Assembly: GCA_018813765.1 (NCBI GenBank)
Contig: JAHJBC010000001.1
Coordinates: 186,001-250,000, forward strand
DNA: 64,000 bases
Source of the DNA: Gammaproteobacteria bacterium
GTDB taxonomy: Bacteria > Pseudomonadota > Gammaproteobacteria > Burkholderiales > Gallionellaceae
Direction: 5' to 3'
The position numbers and the translations under genes were made by a program. Under the pieces are notes generated by a model. The model saw only the letters and a program-made list of their open reading frames with translations. It was not told the origin of the DNA and searched no databases. Every line of letters begins with the position of its first letter. Position 1 is the first letter of the stretch. Below are positions 1-8,042 of the stretch, piece by piece.

Positions 1-30
1 TGGAACTCCTCCTGGTTGGCGCAGATAACG

Positions 31-82
31 ATATATTGGTGTGAATATATTTGATATAAATGTTTTGTGCAAACCTTATAAT
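31..82 (+). promoter_or_regulatory. Probable promoter and operator of the MarR gene
   Basis: A perfect -10 hexamer TATAAT lies at 77-82, and a -35-like TTGATA lies at 51-56. The spacer of 20 bp is longer than ideal. Two ATATAT blocks at 31-36 and 45-50 flank the sequence TGGTGTGA, an AT-rich symmetric arrangement of the kind MarR proteins often bind for autoregulation. Transcription would begin near 88-90, so an ATG at 60 could not be the start codon. This supports the TTG start at 126. Operator function is inferred from position only. Confidence 0.45.
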
Positions 83-125
83 CCGCCGCACATCAAGGCA
101 ACCGCAACAACGACAGGGGAAAGAC

Positions 126-602
126 TTGGGCAAACACAACAAAGCGCTTCCGGCTCAGGTCCTGAAGAAATTCCGCATCATCTACGGTTCGGTGCGCCAG
201 CACTTCCGCGAAATCGAGCAGGTGTGCGAGGTCAGCGGCTCGCAGTTGTGGGTGATGAAGGAGGTCGCGCTCACGCCCGGCATCGGCATTTCGGAATTGT
301 CCGCCCGGCTTTCCATCCATCAGTCGACCTGCAGCCAACTGGTCGAGAAACTGGCGGGCCGCAGCCTGATCATCAAGGAACGCAGCAAGGAAGACCAGCG
401 CCGCGTCGGTCTGCGTCCCACCGCCAAGGCGCTCAAACTGATCGCACTCGCGCCCGGCCCGGCCGAAGGCATCCTGCCCGAAGCGCTCAATTCCCTGCCC
501 GCAGACACCATCCAGACGCTGGATACGGCGCTCGACCAGGTCCTCAAACAGCTCCAGATCAAGGACAACAAGCTGGGACAGAAACCCTTGTCGGAGCTGT
601 GA
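126..602 (+). CDS. MarR-family transcriptional regulator
   Basis: A 158-residue winged-helix regulator, close to the usual MarR length of 140-160. The stretch from GIGISELSARLSIHQSTC through QLVEKL is the recognition helix region. It is followed by a wing with the typical KERSKEDQRR pattern, where Asp and Arg residues are conserved in MarR wings. I chose the TTG at 126 because AGGGGA lies just upstream at 115-120 and the -10 box at 77-82 lies downstream of the alternative ATG at 60, which would add 22 residues of unconvincing sequence. The gene precedes a cation/proton antiporter by 51 bp with its own -10 between them. It may control that transporter or itself. The ligand is unknown. Confidence 0.85.
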   Translation: MGKHNKALPAQVLKKFRIIYGSVRQHFREIEQVCEVSGSQLWVMKEVALTPGIGISELSARLSIHQSTCSQLVEKLAGRSLIIKERSKEDQRRVGLRPTAKALKLIALAPGPAEGILPEALNSLPADTIQTLDTALDQVLKQLQIKDNKLGQKPLSEL

Positions 603-613
603 CATCTGCGCGA

Positions 614-622
614 TGTTATAAT
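614..622 (+). promoter_or_regulatory. Extended -10 promoter of the antiporter gene
   Basis: TGTTATAAT is an extended -10 element with a perfect TATAAT at 617-622. It sits 31 bp upstream of the antiporter ATG at 654. No good -35 lies at 17 bp, which is common for extended -10 promoters. A strong ribosome site GGAGGG follows at 639-644, nine bases before the start codon. Confidence 0.5.
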
Positions 623-653
623 CGCGCCCCATCAAACCGGAGGGATAACGCAG

Positions 654-1910
654 ATGTCCACAACGATCCTGGTCATCGGCCTGATGGTGTTTTTCGCGCA
701 CTTTCTGTCGCTGCAATTCCGCAAGACCAATATCCCCGACGTGCTGGTACTGATGCTGCTGGGCATCGTGATCGGTCCGCTGCTGGGCATCGTCACGCCG
801 GATGATTTCGGCAAGATCGGCTCGCTCATCGCCACCATCGCGCTGGTGGTGATCCTGTTCGAGAGCGGCACCTCGCTCGACCTGGGCGTACTGGGCAGGT
901 CGCTGGGGCCCACCGGTGTGCTGACGTTCCTGTGTTTCTCGGTGACTGCCACCATCGTCGGCCTGCTCGGACATTACCTTCTCGAACTGGCTTCGCTCCC
1001 TGCCACCATACTCGGGGTCACATTGGGCGGCACCTCATCGGTCGTGGTCATCCCGATGGTCGGCGCCCTGCGGCTGTCGGATAAACCCGCCACCGTGCTG
1101 GTGCTCGAATCGGCGCTGACCGATGTGCTGTGCATCGTCGGCGTATTTGCGTTGTTGCAGTTCCATACCCAGGGCGGCCTGGAACCTGGACGGGTAATCG
1201 GCGGCGTGATGGCGGCACTGATCTTCGCGGCGGTCATCGGCGTGCTCGGCGGCATCGGCTGGCTGCTGGTGCTGGGCAAGATCCGCGACTTCCCCAACAC
1301 CATCTCCTCCACGCTCGCCTATGTGTTCATCGTCTACGGCCTGACCGAGTTTCTCGGTTTCTCCGGCGCCATCGCCGCACTCGCCCTCGGCATCACGCTG
1401 ACCAATTTCGAAAAGCTCGGCCTGCACCGCATCCAGCAACTGGATCGACAGATCGAACCGCTGAACGAGATGGACATCACTTTCTATCGCGAGGCAGTGT
1501 TCCTGCTCAAGACCTACTTCTTCGTCTATCTCGGCGTCTCCATCCATTTCGGCGAGGCATTCCTCGCCCTGGTGGCAATCGCCATGGTGGTGCTGGTCTT
1601 TGTGATGCGGCTGTCGATCACCCGGATCGCGTTGCGCGCCGACGTCTACAGCCTGCGCGACACCGCCTTCGCCTCGATGATGGCGCCAAAAGGCCTTGCC
1701 GCCGCAGTGCTGGCCGCATTGCCGCTGCAAGCCGGCGTCGCCGGCGGCGAGGTGATCCGCGACACGACCTACATGGTGGTGCTGGTCAGTATCGCGTTGA
1801 CCGCTATGCTGGTGATGATTTTCCCGCAACCCTCGGTGCAACGCTTCTACCAGCGCGCACTGGGCAAACCGGCCACACCGGCTGAAACGGCTGAAACGGC
1901 TGAACCGTAA
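654..1910 (+). CDS. Cation:proton antiporter (CPA family)
   Basis: A 418-residue integral membrane protein of the sodium/hydrogen exchanger family, exchanging Na+ or K+ for H+ across the inner membrane. About twelve hydrophobic segments run from residue 4 to about 400. The middle of the protein carries ESALTDV, with Glu152 and Asp157, the acidic pair typical of the ion-binding crossover region. The block GGTSSVVVIPM just before it is also typical of the family. A short Pro/Ala/Thr/Glu tail (PATPAETAETAEP) ends the protein and contains a small internal repeat. The GGAGGG ribosome site at 639-644 fixes the start. It lies upstream of the Mrp operon, so the region carries several cation/proton exchangers. 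The 274 bp that follow hold no gene I can recognise, only a small hairpin at 2078-2093. Confidence 0.88.
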   Translation: MSTTILVIGLMVFFAHFLSLQFRKTNIPDVLVLMLLGIVIGPLLGIVTPDDFGKIGSLIATIALVVILFESGTSLDLGVLGRSLGPTGVLTFLCFSVTATIVGLLGHYLLELASLPATILGVTLGGTSSVVVIPMVGALRLSDKPATVLVLESALTDVLCIVGVFALLQFHTQGGLEPGRVIGGVMAALIFAAVIGVLGGIGWLLVLGKIRDFPNTISSTLAYVFIVYGLTEFLGFSGAIAALALGITLTNFEKLGLHRIQQLDRQIEPLNEMDITFYREAVFLLKTYFFVYLGVSIHFGEAFLALVAIAMVVLVFVMRLSITRIALRADVYSLRDTAFASMMAPKGLAAAVLAALPLQAGVAGGEVIRDTTYMVVLVSIALTAMLVMIFPQPSVQRFYQRALGKPATPAETAETAEP

Positions 1911-2184
1911 GATAGGACGGCAACTAGCGAAAGTTGCAATTTGATTTAGCCGACGCCGCGCGCTTCCGCGCACCCCGCGCAAAACACGACCGCCGGGTCG
2001 GCTTCCAGATGCGCTTGCCGGTTCTTCGCCATCTGCTGCTGCATCGCATCCATGCGGGAGTGACGACAGGCCGGATAGCATCCGAATGGATGCCGAGAAC
2101 TCCCGGAGGGAAGCCATAGCACCCCAGCCTCGCCCGGCATCCGATTTCGTCACCCCGAGCTAAAGGCTTGGATAAGATACGGAC

Positions 2185-4980
2185 ATGGCATCCTCCCAAT
2201 TGCTCATCGCTATTGTCGTTACGGCTTTGTTCGCCAGCCCGTTGCCGTTGCTGGCGCAACGCTACGGGCGCGGCGCGGCGACACTGTGCAGCGCGCTGGT
2301 GATCACGGCTTGCCTGACCCTGTTGCTACCGCTGATCCCCGATGCGATGAACGGCGTCGTGCTGCTGGCAAGTGTCACCTGGCTGCCGGACTGGGGGCTT
2401 ATGCTGTCCTTGCGCCTCGACGGCCTCGGCCTGATGTTCAGCCTGCTCATCCTCGGCATCGGCCTGCTGGTCACGCTGTACGCTTATTACTATCTGCCCG
2501 GACACGACAAACTGGGGCGCTTCTACACCCTGCTGCTGCTGTTCATGGCGGCGATGCTGGGTGTGGTGCTGTCGGAGAACCTGCTGTTGCTGGTGGTGTT
2601 CTGGGAACTCACCAGCCTCGCGTCCTTCCTGTTGATCTCCTATAAACGGGAGAGCTACGAATCGCGCCTGGCCGGGCGCATCGCGCTGGCGGTCACCGGC
2701 GGCGGCGGGCTGGCGTTGTTCGCGGGCGTGCTGCTGCTGGGACATATCGCGGGCAGCTACGAATTGTCGGCGGTGCTGGCCGCCGGAGACATCATCCGCG
2801 CGCACGAGCTGTACGCGCCCATGCTGATCCTGGTGCTGCTCGGCGTGTTCACCAAGTCGGCGCAGTTCCCCTTCCATTTCTGGCTGCCGCAGGCGATGGC
2901 CGCGCCCACGCCGGTGTCGGCCTACCTGCACTCGGCGACCATGGTGAAGGCGGGCGTGTTCCTGCTTGCGCGCCTGTATCCGGCGCTGGCCGGCACCGAA
3001 CTATGGTTCTGGCTGGTCAGCGGCACCGGCGCGGTTACGCTGGTGTATGCCGCGTATGTCGCTTTCTACCGTTACGACTTCAAAGGCCTGCTGGCCTATT
3101 CCACCATCAGCCACCTCGGCCTGATCACGCTGCTGTTCGGCCTCGACACACCGCAGTCCGAGGTGGCGGCCGTGTTCCACATCATCAACCACGCGATCTT
3201 CAAGGCCTCGCTGTTCATGGCGGCCGGCATCGTCGATCACGAATGCGGCACGCGCGACATGCGCCGCGTCAACGGTTTGTTCAAGTTCATGCCGATCACC
3301 GCCACACTGGCTATCGTCGCCGCCGGTTCGATGGCGGGAGTGCCGCTGCTCAACGGTTTCCTCAGCAAGGAGATGTTCTTCGCCGAGACGGTGGGTCATC
3401 CGGTGTTCGACGAGATCAAATGGCTGCTGCCCACCTTCGCCACACTGGCCGGCATCCTCGCCGTGGCCTATTCGTCGCGCTTCATCCACGACGTGTTCTT
3501 CAACGGCGATCCGGTCGACCTGCCGCGCAAGCCGCACGAGCCGCCGCGCTGGATGCGCGCACCGGTCGAGGTGCTGGTGGCGATGTGCCTGCTGGTCGGC
3601 ATCTTCCCGCAGTGGAGCATCGCCCCCATCCTTACCGTCGCCGCGGGTGCCGTATTGCAACAGCCGCCGCCGGAATTCCACCTCGCCGTGTGGCACGGCT
3701 TCAACGCGCCGTTCATGATGAGCCTGGTCGCGCTGGCGGGCGGCATCGCGCTGTATGCCATGCGCCATCGGCTGTATGCACTGTACGACCGCCTGCCTAC
3801 CATCCACGCCAGCATCGTGTTCGAGCGCGCCTACGAGAATCTGGTGGCAGCCGCGCGATTACTGGTCGACTGGATGGACGGCGGTTCGCTGCAGCGCTAC
3901 CTCGCACTGTTCGTCGCTTTCGTGCTGGCACTGGGCGGCTGGGCCTGGTGGTCCGCAACCGTCGCGCCGCTGCCTGTGGTCACGCAAGCGCCCGATGCCG
4001 CCAGCCTGGTCGCGCTGGGCATGCTGACCGTGGCCGCGACCGGCGTGGTGCTGCTGCACCGGCACCGCCTCGTCGCCATCGTGCTGACCAGCGTGATCGG
4101 CCTGTTCGTGGCGCTGACCTTCGTGCGTTTCTCCGCGCCCGACTTGGCGCTCACCCAGCTTGCGGTCGAGGTGGTCACCATCGTGCTGATGCTGCTGGCG
4201 CTGTATTACCTGCCGCCGACTTCGCCCGCCGAGGACGCCATGCCGCGCATCCTGCGCGACGCGCTGCTGGCCATCGCCGCCGGTGTCGGTCTGGGCGCAG
4301 CAAGCTATGCCATGCTGACTTCGCCGCTCGACACCCTCTCCGGTTTCTATCTGGCGCAGTCGCTGCCGGGCGGAGGCGGCAGCAATGTGGTGAACGTGAT
4401 CCTGGTGGACTTCCGCGGCTTCGACACGCTGGGCGAGATCACCGTGCTGGCGATGGTGGGACTGGCCGCGCATGCGCTGCTGGATCAACTGGTTCTCAAG
4501 GCGCCGCTGCGCGACGGCGACGGCCGCGCATGGGCCACCGAGCGCCATCCGCTGTTTCTGCAGATGCTGATGCGTCCGCTGCTGCCGCTGGCGCTGATGG
4601 TGTCGGTGTACATCTTCCTGCGCGGCCACAACCTGCCGGGCGGCGGCTTCGTCGCGGGGCTGGTGACGGGCGTCGCATTGATCCTGCAATACCTCGCCAG
4701 TGGCATCGGTTTCGCCTCGGCCCGATTGCCGCAACGGCTGCCCCTGTTCCTCGCGGCAGGACTGCTTGCGGCCCTGGGCGCAGGCGCCGCGAGCTGGCTG
4801 TTCGGCCGTCCTTTCCTCACCAGCGCGCACGGGCATGTCACCCTGCCGCTGATCGGCGACGTGGAGCTGGCCTCCGCCATGGTGTTCGACCTCGGCGTGT
4901 ATCTGGTGGTGGTCAGTGTGGTGCTGATGGTGCTGGCGGAACTCGGCAAGTTATCCGTGAGCCATGAGGGGGCAAACTGA
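2185..4980 (+). CDS. mrpA: Mrp antiporter subunit A fused to subunit B
   Basis: A 931-residue membrane protein, the largest subunit of the Mrp (Mnh/Sha) Na+/H+ antiporter, homologous to NuoL of complex I. Key residues of the proton-translocating core are visible: Glu141 in FWELTSLASF, Lys224 in TKSAQFPFHFWLPQ and Lys255 in MVKAG. The C-terminal 150 or so residues (from about PLFLQMLMRPLLPLALM, with GHNLPGGGFVAGL) are a complete MrpB domain. This explains why no separate mrpB exists and why the protein is longer than the roughly 800 residues of unfused MrpA. The start is the first ATG before a hydrophobic helix. The TGA overlaps the mrpC ATG by one base. A -10-like TAAGAT at 2173-2178 lies too close to the start to be a normal promoter. 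Confidence 0.95.
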   Translation: MASSQLLIAIVVTALFASPLPLLAQRYGRGAATLCSALVITACLTLLLPLIPDAMNGVVLLASVTWLPDWGLMLSLRLDGLGLMFSLLILGIGLLVTLYAYYYLPGHDKLGRFYTLLLLFMAAMLGVVLSENLLLLVVFWELTSLASFLLISYKRESYESRLAGRIALAVTGGGGLALFAGVLLLGHIAGSYELSAVLAAGDIIRAHELYAPMLILVLLGVFTKSAQFPFHFWLPQAMAAPTPVSAYLHSATMVKAGVFLLARLYPALAGTELWFWLVSGTGAVTLVYAAYVAFYRYDFKGLLAYSTISHLGLITLLFGLDTPQSEVAAVFHIINHAIFKASLFMAAGIVDHECGTRDMRRVNGLFKFMPITATLAIVAAGSMAGVPLLNGFLSKEMFFAETVGHPVFDEIKWLLPTFATLAGILAVAYSSRFIHDVFFNGDPVDLPRKPHEPPRWMRAPVEVLVAMCLLVGIFPQWSIAPILTVAAGAVLQQPPPEFHLAVWHGFNAPFMMSLVALAGGIALYAMRHRLYALYDRLPTIHASIVFERAYENLVAAARLLVDWMDGGSLQRYLALFVAFVLALGGWAWWSATVAPLPVVTQAPDAASLVALGMLTVAATGVVLLHRHRLVAIVLTSVIGLFVALTFVRFSAPDLALTQLAVEVVTIVLMLLALYYLPPTSPAEDAMPRILRDALLAIAAGVGLGAASYAMLTSPLDTLSGFYLAQSLPGGGGSNVVNVILVDFRGFDTLGEITVLAMVGLAAHALLDQLVLKAPLRDGDGRAWATERHPLFLQMLMRPLLPLALMVSVYIFLRGHNLPGGGFVAGLVTGVALILQYLASGIGFASARLPQRLPLFLAAGLLAALGAGAASWLFGRPFLTSAHGHVTLPLIGDVELASAMVFDLGVYLVVVSVVLMVLAELGKLSVSHEGAN

Positions 4981-5306
4981 TGGAAGCGATCATCTCCATC
5001 GCCATCGGCCTGCTCACCGCCTGCGGCGTGTTCCTGCTGCTGCGCGCGCGCACCTTCCCGCTGATCCTCGGACTCACGTTGCTGTCTTACGCGGTCAACC
5101 TGTTCCTGTTCGCCAGCGGGCGGTTGCGCATGGATGCGCCGCCGCTGGTCCGCGACGGCGCAAGCTACACCGACCCGTTGCCGCAGGCGCTGGTGCTCAC
5201 CGCCATCGTCATCGGCTTCGGCATGACCGCGTATCTGGTGATGCTGGCTTTGCGCGCCCTGAACGAATCGGGCGACGACCATGTGGATGCGAGGGAAAAA
5301 ACATGA
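4980..5306 (+). CDS. mrpC: Mrp antiporter subunit C (NuoK-like)
   Basis: A 108-residue protein with three hydrophobic segments and the family block LLSYAVNLFLFASG, homologous to NuoK. It is part of the inner-membrane Mrp complex. It starts on an ATG that shares a base with the mrpA stop (TGATG), indicating translational coupling. Its TGA at 5304-5306 overlaps an ATG at 5303 that probably once began mrpD. That arrangement is now disturbed by the palindromic insertion that follows. Confidence 0.93.
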   Translation: MEAIISIAIGLLTACGVFLLLRARTFPLILGLTLLSYAVNLFLFASGRLRMDAPPLVRDGASYTDPLPQALVLTAIVIGFGMTAYLVMLALRALNESGDDHVDAREKT

Positions 5307-5342
5307 CCGAGAAAATTCGGACGAAAGCCGGATTTTGTTGCC

Positions 5343-5416
5343 TGGCCTCTGTAGGTGCGAATTCATTCGCACATGAACTTTTGCGACGTGCGAATGAATT
5401 CGCACCTACATGGCCT
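5343..5416. repeat. MITE/REP-like palindrome with 6-bp target duplication
   Basis: A perfect inverted repeat with 23-bp arms (5350-5372 and 5388-5410) and a 15-base loop. Each arm is itself almost palindromic (GTGCGAAT..ATTCGCAC). The element, taken as 5349-5410, is flanked by direct copies of TGGCCT at 5343-5348 and 5411-5416, as expected for a short non-autonomous insertion with a 6-bp target duplication. It lies between mrpC and mrpD inside an otherwise tightly overlapped operon. In the transcript it would form a very stable hairpin. Confidence 0.75.
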
Positions 5417-5436
5417 TTCTATTTGGCATTTGCAAG

Positions 5437-6960
5437 ATGACCCAGCACGCCGCCATCCTGCCCATCCTGATCCCGTTCGTTGCGGCGCTGCTGCAACTGG
5501 CGGCGAAGGGCTACGGCATCGGTGTGCAGCGCGCCATCGGCCTCGTCGGCGCATTGCTCGGTGTGGTCGCCGCGATCTGGCTGGTGTGGCTTGCCGATGA
5601 CGGCATGGGGCGGGTGTATGCGCTGGGCGACTGGGCGGCGCCGTTCGGCATCGTGCTCGCGGCGGATCGCCTCGCCGCCGCGATGAGCCTGCTCACCGCG
5701 CTGCTGGGTCTCAGCGCGTTGTTATATGCCAGTGCCGGTTTCGACGAACGCGGACGGCATTTCCATCCGCTGTTCCAGTTGCAGTTGTTCGGTCTGCAGG
5801 GCGCTTTCCTCACCGGCGACCTGTTCAACCTGTTCGTGTTCTTCGAGGTGATGCTGCTCGCGTCCTATGTGCTGCTGGCGCACGGCGGCGGCATGGCGCG
5901 CACGCGCGCCGGCATCGCTTACGTGGCGCTGAACCTGGCCGGATCGGCGTTGTTCCTGATCGCGCTCGGCATGCTGTACGGCTCGCTGGGCACACTGAAT
6001 CTGGCCGACGTGGCGCTGCGTCTGCAAACACCGGGGATAGATGTCGCAACGGCGCGACTCGCCTGCATGCTGCTGGTCGCCGTGTTCGCCTTGAAAGCGG
6101 CCTTGCTGCCGCTGTCGTTCTGGCTGCCGCATGCCTATGCCGCCGCAGGCGCGCCGGTCGCTGCACTCTTTGTCATCATGACCAAAGTCGGCATCGTTGC
6201 CATCCTGCGCGTGCAGGCCATCGCACTTGATCCGGCCACGGTTACCACCGACCTGCTGGACGGCTGGCTGCTGCCGCTGGCGCTGGCCACTGTGCTGTTC
6301 GCCGCCGTCGGTGCACTGGCCGCGCCGCGCCTGCGCGACCTTACCGCCTGGCTGGTGCTGGCTTCCGCCGGCACCTTGCTGCTCGCACCCGTCTTCCCGC
6401 AGGCGAACGTCAGCGCCGCCGCGCTGTATTACCTGGTGCAATCCAGTTTCGTCGCCGCCGCGCTGTTTCTGCTGGCGGAACAGATCGCGGTGCGCCGCGG
6501 CGAAGTCGCCGATGCCTTCCGGCCCGGCCCGCGCATCCACGCGCCATGGCTGGGATTGGCTTTCCTGTTGTCCGCCGCCAGCGTCGTCGGACTGCCGCCG
6601 TTCGCAGGCTTCATCGGCAAGCTGATGTTGCTGACCGCGTTGCGCGACAGCGGCGATACGGCGGCGATCTGGTCCGTATTGCTGTTCGCCGGCCTGCTGC
6701 TGATGCTGGCGCTGGCCAAGGGCGGCGGGCGCTTGCTGTGGGAACGCAGCCCGCACCATCCGCATGCCAGCACCGCGCGTAGCGGCTGGCGCCGCAGCAC
6801 GGCCATCGTCCTGCTGGTATCGCCCGCGCTGCTGCTCGCCTTGTTCGCGCGCCCGGTAGCGGATTACGCAGCGCGCGCCGCCGCCCAGTTGCATGACCCG
6901 CAGGCTTATGTCTCCGCCGTGCTTGGTACGCAGATTATCGAACGGGAGCGCAAACCATGA
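5437..6960 (+). CDS. mrpD: Mrp antiporter subunit D (NuoN/NuoM-like)
   Basis: A 507-residue antiporter-like membrane subunit. Functional residues characteristic of this family are present: Glu137 in FFEVMLLASYVLL, Lys220 in LKAALLPLSFWLPHAY and Lys250 in MTKVGI. I chose the ATG at 5437 because the protein then begins MTQHAAILPILIPF, as other MrpD proteins do, with a hydrophobic helix almost at once. The ATG at 5410 arises from the last base of the palindromic insertion and adds MAFLFGICK. Neither start has a strong ribosome site. Without the insertion and one target copy, the frame joins in phase to the ATG at 5303 that overlaps the mrpC stop. Confidence 0.93.
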   Translation: MTQHAAILPILIPFVAALLQLAAKGYGIGVQRAIGLVGALLGVVAAIWLVWLADDGMGRVYALGDWAAPFGIVLAADRLAAAMSLLTALLGLSALLYASAGFDERGRHFHPLFQLQLFGLQGAFLTGDLFNLFVFFEVMLLASYVLLAHGGGMARTRAGIAYVALNLAGSALFLIALGMLYGSLGTLNLADVALRLQTPGIDVATARLACMLLVAVFALKAALLPLSFWLPHAYAAAGAPVAALFVIMTKVGIVAILRVQAIALDPATVTTDLLDGWLLPLALATVLFAAVGALAAPRLRDLTAWLVLASAGTLLLAPVFPQANVSAAALYYLVQSSFVAAALFLLAEQIAVRRGEVADAFRPGPRIHAPWLGLAFLLSAASVVGLPPFAGFIGKLMLLTALRDSGDTAAIWSVLLFAGLLLMLALAKGGGRLLWERSPHHPHASTARSGWRRSTAIVLLVSPALLLALFARPVADYAARAAAQLHDPQAYVSAVLGTQIIERERKP

Positions 6961-7448
6961 AGCGCCGCCTGCTCCCGCGCCCCGCTTTGTCGCTCGCCCT
7001 GTTCCTGCTATGGGCAGTGCTGAGCAATGCCGCATCGGCGGCCACGCTGCTGCTCGGTGCGTTGCTGGCCCTGCTGTTGCCGCACATCGCGGCGCCGTTC
7101 TGGCCGGATGCGCCGCGGCTCGCACGCCCGTTTGTTGCGGTCAGGTTTGCGGCGCGCATCGTCTGGGACATGCTGCTCGCCAATGTCGCGGTGGCACGAC
7201 GTGTGGTCGGGCCGCTGGCGAAACTGCATCCCGCCTTCATCGAGGTGCCGCTGGAGCTGCGCGACCCGTTCGCCGCGACGGTGCTGGGCAGCATCGTGTC
7301 GCTGACGCCGGGCACGGTGTCCATCGACGTGGACCGCGAGCGCTGGGTGCTGCAGGTGCATGCGCTGGATGCGCCCGACCCGGATGCATTGATCCGCCAG
7401 ATCAAGCAACATTATGAAGCGCCGATCAGGGAGATATTCTCATGCTGA
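6957..7448 (+). CDS. mrpE: Mrp antiporter subunit E
   Basis: A 163-residue MrpE/MnhE subunit. Two or three N-terminal membrane segments (LSLALFLLWAVLSNAAS onward) precede a soluble half with the conserved LGSIVSLTPGTVSIDV block. It is required in the Mrp complex for assembly or for activity at the membrane. The ATG at 6957 overlaps the mrpD TGA by four bases (ATGA). Its own end overlaps mrpF by seven bases. Confidence 0.93.
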   Translation: MKRRLLPRPALSLALFLLWAVLSNAASAATLLLGALLALLLPHIAAPFWPDAPRLARPFVAVRFAARIVWDMLLANVAVARRVVGPLAKLHPAFIEVPLELRDPFAATVLGSIVSLTPGTVSIDVDRERWVLQVHALDAPDPDALIRQIKQHYEAPIREIFSC

Positions 7449-7711
7449 ACTTCGCCATCGAACTGGGTTTTGTCTTCATCGGCCTGGCCATGCTGCTCAA
7501 CCTGTGGCGGCTGGTGAAGGGTCCCGACATCACCGACCGCATCCTCGCGCTCGACACGCTCAACATCAACGCCATCGCGCTGCTGGTGCTGTTCGGCATC
7601 CGCGCGGCCAGCAGTGCGTATTTCGAGGCCGCGCTGCTGCTGGCCGCGATGGGCTTTGTCGCCACTGTGGCGTTATGCAAATTCCTGTTGCGCGGAGACA
7701 TCATCGAATGA
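7442..7711 (+). CDS. mrpF: Mrp antiporter subunit F
   Basis: An 89-residue protein with three hydrophobic segments, of MrpF family length. The block RLVKGPDITDRILALDTLNI is the MrpF signature; its Asp residues lie within a membrane segment and are implicated in ion coupling in the family. It overlaps mrpE by seven bases and mrpG by four, so it is part of one translational chain. Confidence 0.92.
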   Translation: MLNFAIELGFVFIGLAMLLNLWRLVKGPDITDRILALDTLNINAIALLVLFGIRAASSAYFEAALLLAAMGFVATVALCKFLLRGDIIE

Positions 7712-8022
7712 ACCCTCTCATCGAATTTATTGTCTCCGCTTTGATCCTGCTGGGCAGCCTGTTCGCGCTGCTGGGCTCGGTGGGACTGGCGCGGTTGCCG
7801 GATTTCTTCACCCGCCTGCACGGGCCGACCAAGGCGACCACGCTGGGCGTGGGGGCGATGGTGCTGGCTTCCGCGCTGTATTTCACTGCCACACGCGACG
7901 GTCTCAGCCTGCACGAGATCGCGGTAATGGTGTTCCTGTTCATCACCGCGCCGGTATCGGCGCACCTGTTGGCCAAGGCGGCGCTGCACCGCCAGACTGG
8001 CAGGGAAGACGAACCGCATTGA
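7708..8022 (+). CDS. mrpG: Mrp antiporter subunit G
   Basis: A 104-residue MrpG/PhaG subunit with three hydrophobic segments and the family block RLPDFFTRLHGPTKATTLG. The start at 7708 overlaps the mrpF stop (ATGA). It is the last Mrp gene. A P-type ATPase starts 20 bp later with a strong GGGGAGG ribosome site, so the two probably share a transcript. Confidence 0.93.
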   Translation: MNPLIEFIVSALILLGSLFALLGSVGLARLPDFFTRLHGPTKATTLGVGAMVLASALYFTATRDGLSLHEIAVMVFLFITAPVSAHLLAKAALHRQTGREDEPH

Positions 8023-8042
8023 TAGATTAAGGGGAGGCAAGC

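Noticed and set aside
1946-2140. A 64-codon minus-strand frame in the gap before mrpA
   Set aside because: No ribosome site, promoter or family similarity is visible, and the gap contains only a small hairpin.
3003-4967. A 654-codon + strand frame inside mrpA
   Set aside because: It is a +2 shadow of mrpA, rich in Arg, Gly and Pro as expected from GC-rich third positions, and has no recognisable motif.
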